From NCBI RefSeq assembly GCF_002008365.1, contig NZ_MRDL01000001.1, positions 186,001-250,000 of the forward strand: a DNA stretch of 64,000 nucleotides, given 5' to 3'. Made by a program: the position numbers and the translations under genes. The notes beneath the pieces are model-generated. The model had not been told where the DNA came from. It saw only the letters and a list, made by a program, of their open reading frames with translations, and made no database searches. Position 1 is the first letter of the stretch. The number at the start of each line of letters is the position of its first letter. The stretch comes from Rhizobium leguminosarum bv. viciae USDA 2370 (GTDB lineage Bacteria; Pseudomonadota; Alphaproteobacteria; Rhizobiales; Rhizobiaceae). Shown here one piece after another: positions 59,273 to 64,000 of the stretch.

Positions 59273-60352
59273 TCAACAGAATACGTGAGCGGCACCGGGA
59301 TCGAAATTCAGATGGACTATATCTCCGCGGCTGAGCCCCGCGATAGCCTCGTGACCGAACGGCAGGCGAACCGCCAGCGCCTCGCCTGTCGCCGTCTCGG
59401 TGGAGACATGAATATTGTTGCCGAGAAAGGTAATGTCGCTGACTGTTGCGGCAAGGCCCGCTTCCGCCGCTTGGGCGCGCGACAATCGAATGCGTTCAGG
59501 CCTCAGCATCAGGGCTGCCCTCGTCCCGGAGGTTCCTTTTCCATGCACCGGAATATGATTGAAGACGCTCCCGCCGCCAAGCGAAATGGTAGCCTGCCCA
59601 TCGGAGGATGACAGCAGGTCGCATGAAATGAAGTCGCTGTCGCCGATGAATTCGGCAACGAAGCGGGTCCGCGGATTGGTGTAGAGTTCCGGCCCCGTGC
59701 CGATCTGGTCGATGACGCCCTTGGAAAAGACGGCGATGCGGTCGGAGAGCCGCAACGCCTCCTCCTGGTCGTGCGTGACATAGAGGATCGTCACTTCGGT
59801 CTGCTGATGGATCCGGCGTATTTCATGCTGGATTTCCTCGCGCAGCTTCTTGTCGAGCGCCGACAGCGGCTCGTCCATCAGAAGCACCGGCGGATCATAG
59901 GCTAGGGCTCTGGCAAGGGCGACACGCTGCTGCTGGCCGCCGGACATTTGCGCGGGCTTGCGATCCTCGAAGCCTTCGAGCCTGACGAGGCGCAGCATCT
60001 CCTTCACCTTGCTATCGACCTCGGCTTTGGACTTGCGCCGGACCTTCAGCGGGAATGCGATGTTTTCGCCTACCGTCAGGTGCGGAAACAGGGTGTAGCG
60101 CTGGAACACCATGCCGATGTTGCGCTTGTGCGACGGCGTGGCGAGCAGGGTCTTGCCCTCCAGCGTGATGTCGCCTTTCGTCGGAGTTTCAAAACCGGCC
60201 AGGATGTAGAGGGTCGTGCTTTTCCCGGATCCGGACGGTCCGAGAAAGGTCAGGAACTCCCCGCGCCGAACGTCGAGATTGACGTCGTGGACGGCAACGA
60301 CAGGGCCGTATTCCTTGCGTATTCCGCGGATCTGAAGGAATGGTTCTTTCAT
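59273..60352 (-). CDS. Polyamine-type ABC importer ATP-binding protein (PotA-like)
   Basis: A 359-aa ATPase with Walker A GPSGSGKST at about 38-46, signature MSGGQQQRVALARA, Walker B VLLMDEPLSALDKK and the switch YVTHDQEEALRLS. The C-terminal TOBE_2 domain is complete (LMLRPERIRLSRAQ). The QQQR form of the signature and the neighbouring PotB/PotC-type permeases place it in the spermidine/putrescine-type group. Its start overlaps the PotC-like stop. Confidence 0.92.
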   Translation of the reverse strand: MKEPFLQIRGIRKEYGPVVAVHDVNLDVRRGEFLTFLGPSGSGKSTTLYILAGFETPTKGDITLEGKTLLATPSHKRNIGMVFQRYTLFPHLTVGENIAFPLKVRRKSKAEVDSKVKEMLRLVRLEGFEDRKPAQMSGGQQQRVALARALAYDPPVLLMDEPLSALDKKLREEIQHEIRRIHQQTEVTILYVTHDQEEALRLSDRIAVFSKGVIDQIGTGPELYTNPRTRFVAEFIGDSDFISCDLLSSSDGQATISLGGGSVFNHIPVHGKGTSGTRAALMLRPERIRLSRAQAAEAGLAATVSDITFLGNNIHVSTETATGEALAVRLPFGHEAIAGLSRGDIVHLNFDPGAAHVFC

Positions 60353-61149
60353 TGTTTCAGTACCTTACGCACGACGGCAACCAGCGCCATCAAGATGATC
60401 GTCAAAAGGATGAGAAGGGTCGACGCCGCAGCGACAACCGGCGTCAGGTCTTGCCGCAGCGTCGCCCACACTTTTACCGGCAGCGTCTGCAGCGTCGGGC
60501 TGGACATGAAGATCGCCACCACCACCTCGTCCCAGGATGTCAGGAACGAGAAGACGGCCGCCGAAAATAGCCCATGGCTAATCGCAGGCAGGGTCACCCT
60601 GATCTTTGCTTCCAGAGGCGAGGCCCCGCAAAGAACCGCCGCGTCCTCGATCGACTTGTCGAAGCCCTCCAGCGCACTTGAGATGGACAGGATCGAGAAG
60701 GGCAGCGCGAGAACGAGGTGCGAAATGACGAAGCCTACCAACGTGCCGCCAAGGCCGATCCTCAGGAAGAAGGCATAAAGGGCAACCGCAAGGACCACGA
60801 CGGGAAGGATCATCGGCGTCAGGAACAGCGCTTTCAGCGCATCGCGGAACAGGAACGAACCGCGCACCAGCCCGAAGGAGGTCACGAGCCCGAGCAGCAC
60901 CGACAGGATCGTCACGATGACCGCGATCTTGAAGCTCGTCCAGGCTGATTCCAGCCAGCGCGGATCGGCAAAGAGCTCGCTGTACCATTGAAACGTCCAG
61001 CCGGGCGGCGGAAAGATCAGCCACTGCGAGGAGCCGAAGGACAGGGCGGCGATAAAGACGATCGGCAGCAGCAGAAAGGCCGCAGTCAGAACCGTTATCG
61101 TCAGCAGCATGTATTTCCACCAGCCGAGGCGGTCGAAATTGAGCAACAT
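60349..61149 (-). CDS. Polyamine-type ABC importer permease (PotC-like)
   Basis: A 266-aa permease with ATG 61149 (MLLNFDRLGW), preceded by GGGAGGG and one base after the PotB-like stop. Helix 1 is MLLTITVLTAAFLLLPIVFI, and the ATPase-contact loop is EDAAVLCGASPLEAKIRVTL. It forms a pair with the PotB-like permease. Confidence 0.92.
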   Translation of the reverse strand: MLLNFDRLGWWKYMLLTITVLTAAFLLLPIVFIAALSFGSSQWLIFPPPGWTFQWYSELFADPRWLESAWTSFKIAVIVTILSVLLGLVTSFGLVRGSFLFRDALKALFLTPMILPVVVLAVALYAFFLRIGLGGTLVGFVISHLVLALPFSILSISSALEGFDKSIEDAAVLCGASPLEAKIRVTLPAISHGLFSAAVFSFLTSWDEVVVAIFMSSPTLQTLPVKVWATLRQDLTPVVAAASTLLILLTIILMALVAVVRKVLKQ

Positions 61150-61150
61150 G

Positions 61151-62023
61151 TCAACGCCCTCCCGGGTTCTGGTTGCCGACGAAGCGCAGCTGCACGGCAT
61201 AGAGCGACAGGGTCACCACGAGGAGAACCAGCGCCGCAGCACCTCCCATGCCCCAGTTGACCAACGACTGCACGAATTGCGCGATCAGCTCTGCGAGCAT
61301 CATGTTCGCAGTGCCGCCGAGAAGCGATGGCGTGACGAAATAACCAAGCGACATGACGAAGACCATGAGGGCACCGGCCGCCATGCCAGGCATGGCCAAG
61401 GGCAGCAGGACACGGGTCAGGCACTGCCACCGGTTGGCGCCGCAAAGTGCTGCCGCCTGCAGGGTCGACGGGTCGATCTTCTTGATCACGCCGTAGAGCG
61501 GCAGGATGATGAAGGGCAGCATGATATAGGTCATGCCGATCGTCACCCCGGTCAGGTTGTTGACGAGCGCCAAGGGCTTGTCGATCAGCCCCATTCCGAT
61601 CAGCGTCTTGTTGATGAGCCCCGTCCGCTGCAAAAGCACCATCCAGGCATAGGTGCGGGCAAGCAGGTTGGTCCACATCGACAGGAGCAGGATCGCAAAG
61701 ATCACCGACGTCAGGCGGCCGGGCATGATCGCCAGTGCCCAGGCGACGGGAAATCCGATCAGCAGCGAAATCATCGTGACGAGACCGGAGACGATGAAGG
61801 TGTTGGCGAAAATCTTGAGATAGGTCGCGGATCCGATCAGCTGGGCATAGTTTCCAAAGCCCGGAACAGGTTCCAGCACGCTGCGCAACAAGAGCACCGC
61901 CACCGGCGCGATGAAAAAGATCGCCACGAAGGCGAGAGCCGGAACGACTCCGCCAAAACCCGTTGCCCTGCGGGCCTTTGGCAGGGGCGCAATTGCGCCG
62001 GAGGCATCGCTATACGTCGACAT
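61151..62023 (-). CDS. Polyamine-type ABC importer permease (PotB-like)
   Basis: A 290-aa permease starting at ATG 62023 (MSTYSDASGA) with GAAGGA six bases upstream. The first helix is VVPALAFVAIFFIAPVAVLL, and the contact loop is QAAALCGANRWQCLTRVLLP. It is encoded just after the binding protein gene and immediately before the PotC-like gene. Confidence 0.92.
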   Translation of the reverse strand: MSTYSDASGAIAPLPKARRATGFGGVVPALAFVAIFFIAPVAVLLLRSVLEPVPGFGNYAQLIGSATYLKIFANTFIVSGLVTMISLLIGFPVAWALAIMPGRLTSVIFAILLLSMWTNLLARTYAWMVLLQRTGLINKTLIGMGLIDKPLALVNNLTGVTIGMTYIMLPFIILPLYGVIKKIDPSTLQAAALCGANRWQCLTRVLLPLAMPGMAAGALMVFVMSLGYFVTPSLLGGTANMMLAELIAQFVQSLVNWGMGGAAALVLLVVTLSLYAVQLRFVGNQNPGGR

Positions 62024-62136
62024 GACAGTCCTTCCCACCCGCCAATTTCCACAGGCGCCGAGGTCCAACAAACGGGCACCGACGCTGCGGGAGGCACGGC
62101 GAACATTCGCCGTGCCTGATCATCTCAAGTTTCAGG

Positions 62137-63147
62137 CTATTTTGCCTGCCATGCGTACCATTTCTCGCCGATGGCATCGCGATTATCAGCCCAATAGTTC
62201 ATGTCGGCATTCACCTGGCTTGCCGTCTGCTGATCCGGCAGGGTCTTGGCCGTCTCCGGATCCATCAGCTTGGCCGAGTCAACATTGATTGGTGCATATC
62301 CGGTGGCCTTTGCAAGGGCGGCCTGCGGTTCGGCCGAGGTCGCCATTGCAATGAACTTCATCGCGGCTTCCGCGTTCGGCGAACCCTTTGGCACGACGAG
62401 CGAATCCGCAGCGGTGATGTTCTGTTCCCATGAGGTCTCGGTCTTGATACCGCTCGCCGCAAGCGCGGTCATGCGGCCATTCCAGACACTGCCGAAGGGA
62501 GCCTCGGCGGACGCCAGAAGCTGCTGCGACTGTGCGCCGCCCGACCACCAGACGATGTCCGATTTGATCGTATCGAGCTTCTTGAAGGCGCGGTCGAGAT
62601 CAAGTGGATAGAGCTTGTCGGCAGCCACGCCGTCGGCAAGCAACGCCGCTTCGATCACGCCAGGAGCCGACCACTTGTAGAATGTGCGCTTTCCCGGAAA
62701 CTTCGTCGTGTCGAACAGATCCGCCCAGGTCTTTGGGCAGGCGCTGACGGCATCGGCATTGCAGCCGATCACGAAGGAATAATAGAAGCTGCCGACCGAA
62801 TAATCGGTTACAAAGCGCGGATCGAGCTTGGATTTATCGATGACGGAGAAATCGAGCTTCTCGAGCTGGCCATTCTTGCCGGCCTGAGCGGCATAGTCGC
62901 CTTCGACGTCGACAACGTCCCAGGTGACCTGGCCAGCCTCGACCATCGCCTTGAGCTTGCCGTAATCCGTCGGCCCGTCCTGTACGACGGTGATGCCGGT
63001 CTTCTCGGTGAATGGGCTGGCCCATGCGGCCTTCTGCGCGTCCTGGGTCGTTCCTCCCCAGCTCGAGAAGACCATGTTGTCGGCGTGTGCCGGCGCGGAC
63101 ACAGCCACGAATGCGGCAACCGCCGCGAAAGCAAATGTTGTTTTCAT
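62137..63147 (-). CDS. Polyamine-type ABC importer solute-binding protein (PotD/PotF family)
   Basis: A 336-aa periplasmic protein with a Sec signal (TFAFAAVAAFVAVSAPAHA) cut before DNMVFSSWGG. The family layout continues as KAMVEAGQVTWDVVDVEGD and KRTFYKWSAPGVIEAALLAD. Two cysteines (IGCNADAVSACP) could pair. It binds the amino compound imported by the adjacent PotABC-like proteins. The linked semialdehyde dehydrogenases suggest an amine or amino acid that is oxidised through an aldehyde. Confidence 0.9.
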   Translation of the reverse strand: MKTTFAFAAVAAFVAVSAPAHADNMVFSSWGGTTQDAQKAAWASPFTEKTGITVVQDGPTDYGKLKAMVEAGQVTWDVVDVEGDYAAQAGKNGQLEKLDFSVIDKSKLDPRFVTDYSVGSFYYSFVIGCNADAVSACPKTWADLFDTTKFPGKRTFYKWSAPGVIEAALLADGVAADKLYPLDLDRAFKKLDTIKSDIVWWSGGAQSQQLLASAEAPFGSVWNGRMTALAASGIKTETSWEQNITAADSLVVPKGSPNAEAAMKFIAMATSAEPQAALAKATGYAPINVDSAKLMDPETAKTLPDQQTASQVNADMNYWADNRDAIGEKWYAWQAK

Positions 63148-63191
63148 GTTCCCTTATCCTTGTTCTGGTTTGTCCTGTATGCCTTATGCCG

Positions 63192-63515
63192 TCAGTGCGC
63201 CTCGCTCCTGGGAGAAAAGTTAGCTGGCTTCATAATCTTGTTTTCCGCCACCTCGATGAGATCGCGGATTTTGGGCAGGAAGGCCTGCCACCGGGGATCG
63301 GCCAAAAGCCTCTGGCGCCTCGCTTCCCGGTCGTCCAGGCTCGCAAAGGCCCAGATGTGGACGATCTCGTTGATCGTCCCGATCTCCGAAAAGAAGTAAC
63401 CGACGAGCGTGCCGAGATGGCTCTTCTGGATCTCGATCCCCTCCTCCTCGACGACCTTGAGATATTGCGGGATCGTGCCGTTCTTCAGCCGATAGGTGCG
63501 GATCTCGTAAAACAT
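63192..63515 (-). CDS. NIPSNAP-family small protein
   Basis: A 107-aa ferredoxin-like-fold protein with the NIPSNAP hallmark opening MFYEIRTYRLKNGTIPQYL and the later block NEIVHIWAFASLDDREARR. The biochemical role of the family is poorly known, although bacterial members often occur in catabolic operons. It lies between the aldehyde dehydrogenase at the window edge and the polyamine-type importer, all leftward, so it is probably co-transcribed. Confidence 0.87.
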   Translation of the reverse strand: MFYEIRTYRLKNGTIPQYLKVVEEEGIEIQKSHLGTLVGYFFSEIGTINEIVHIWAFASLDDREARRQRLLADPRWQAFLPKIRDLIEVAENKIMKPANFSPRSEAH

Positions 63516-63520
63516 CGGCG

Positions 63521-64000
63521 CTACCTCATCACGAAGGGATCGGGGATCGGATCGTCCGATGTCCTGAGCCAGATCGTCTTGGTGCGGGTATAGTCGAGCG
63601 CCGCGGCCATGCCGCCTTCCCTGCCATGGCCAGACAGGCCGAAACCGCCGAACGGCGCGATCGGTGATACCACGCGGTAGGTGTTGACCCAGACGATCCC
63701 GGCACGGAGCCCCTTCATCAGCCGGTGCGCCCGGGTGAGGTTCTGGGTGAAGACGCCGGAAGCCAGGCCATAACGGGTATCGTTGGCGAGCCGCAGCGCC
63801 TCGGCCTCCGTCTCGAACGACACGACGGACAGGACCGGTCCGAAGAATTCCTCGATCAGGGACGGCGAGGCGACATCGTCGCAATCGAGAATCGTCGGCG
63901 GGAAATAATAGCCGTCGCCGTCGATCTTGCTTCCGCCCGTGACGAGGCGGGCGCCGCTTTCAATCGACTTGGCGACGAGGGCGCCGATATTGTCCTGCTG
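63521..64000 (-). CDS. Aldehyde dehydrogenase, 5' part beyond the window
   Basis: The C-terminal ~159 codons of an NAD-dependent aldehyde dehydrogenase; the frame is open to the right edge. Visible family blocks are EEFFGPVLSVVSFETE, YGLASGVFTQNLTRAHRL, AGIVWVNTY and PFGGFGLSGHGREGG near the C-terminus. The catalytic Cys and Glu are outside the window. It ends five bases before the NIPSNAP gene and is likely the upstream enzyme of the same leftward operon. The substrate is unknown. Confidence 0.88.
   Translation of the reverse strand, partial: QQDNIGALVAKSIESGARLVTGGSKIDGDGYYFPPTILDCDDVASPSLIEEFFGPVLSVVSFETEAEALRLANDTRYGLASGVFTQNLTRAHRLMKGLRAGIVWVNTYRVVSPIAPFGGFGLSGHGREGGMAAALDYTRTKTIWLRTSDDPIPDPFVMR

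Noticed and set aside
57736..59334. A 532-codon open frame on the plus strand.
   Set aside because: It is antisense to the GabD-like dehydrogenase, which has intact catalytic motifs, so it is a codon-position shadow.

Overview
The window reads as a high-GC alphaproteobacterial replicon, most likely from a Rhizobium-type member of the Rhizobiaceae. This rests on gene style (many ABC importers each paired with a LacI or GntR regulator, a NodT-type outer-membrane lipoprotein, IS110, and mosaic palindromic intergenic repeats). I cannot tell chromosome from megaplasmid. No rRNA, tRNA or CRISPR array was seen.

Region 1 (1-10154) is branched-chain acyl-CoA catabolism. A leftward trio (SDR dehydrogenase, thiolase, acyl-CoA dehydrogenase) looks like an isoleucine-type beta-oxidation arm. 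A rightward AraC-type regulator is followed by a tightly coupled operon: isovaleryl-CoA dehydrogenase, methylcrotonyl-CoA carboxylase beta and alpha subunits, a MaoC hydratase and a CitE-like lyase. That gene set matches the mycobacterial leucine route that uses a CitE-type lyase instead of classical HMG-CoA lyase.

Region 2 (10172-18800) is a tripartite RND efflux system with its own two-component system. Three copies of a multi-half-site direct-repeat operator (TTTAC-N5-TTTAC-N6-TTTAC type, resembling CpxR boxes) lie before the outer-membrane gene, before the adaptor gene, and at an orphan site after the permease gene.

Region 3 (18802-33747) is a glycoside catabolic cluster. It holds a GH39 enzyme with alpha-L-iduronidase-like active-site motifs, an IolB-like uronate isomerase, a sugar isomerase/epimerase, a D-2-hydroxyacid dehydrogenase, an enolase-superfamily enzyme, an Opp-type ABC importer, a LacI regulator and a GH29 alpha-L-fucosidase. 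Region 4 (33818-36715) is mobile or rearranged DNA: an IS110/IS1111 element, a mosaic palindromic repeat, a four-helix membrane protein resembling SLATT/DUF4231 between two 50-bp direct repeats, and a gntR remnant.

Region 5 (36688-41045) holds an M24 Xaa-Pro-type peptidase, a frameshifted S33 proline iminopeptidase, a GntR regulator and a DapA-family enzyme. Region 6 (41095-47298, with LacI at 47478) is a sugar ABC importer with a GH127 beta-L-arabinofuranosidase. Region 7 (48536-56128) is a GH78 alpha-L-rhamnosidase with its own ABC importer and LacI regulator. Regions 3 and 5-7 together fit use of plant hydroxyproline-rich glycoproteins or pectic side chains; this is inference.

Region 8 (56172-64000) holds a VapBC toxin-antitoxin pair, a PhnD-like protein, and a polyamine-type ABC importer with succinate-semialdehyde dehydrogenase, a NIPSNAP protein and the 3' part of a second aldehyde dehydrogenase that runs off the right edge.
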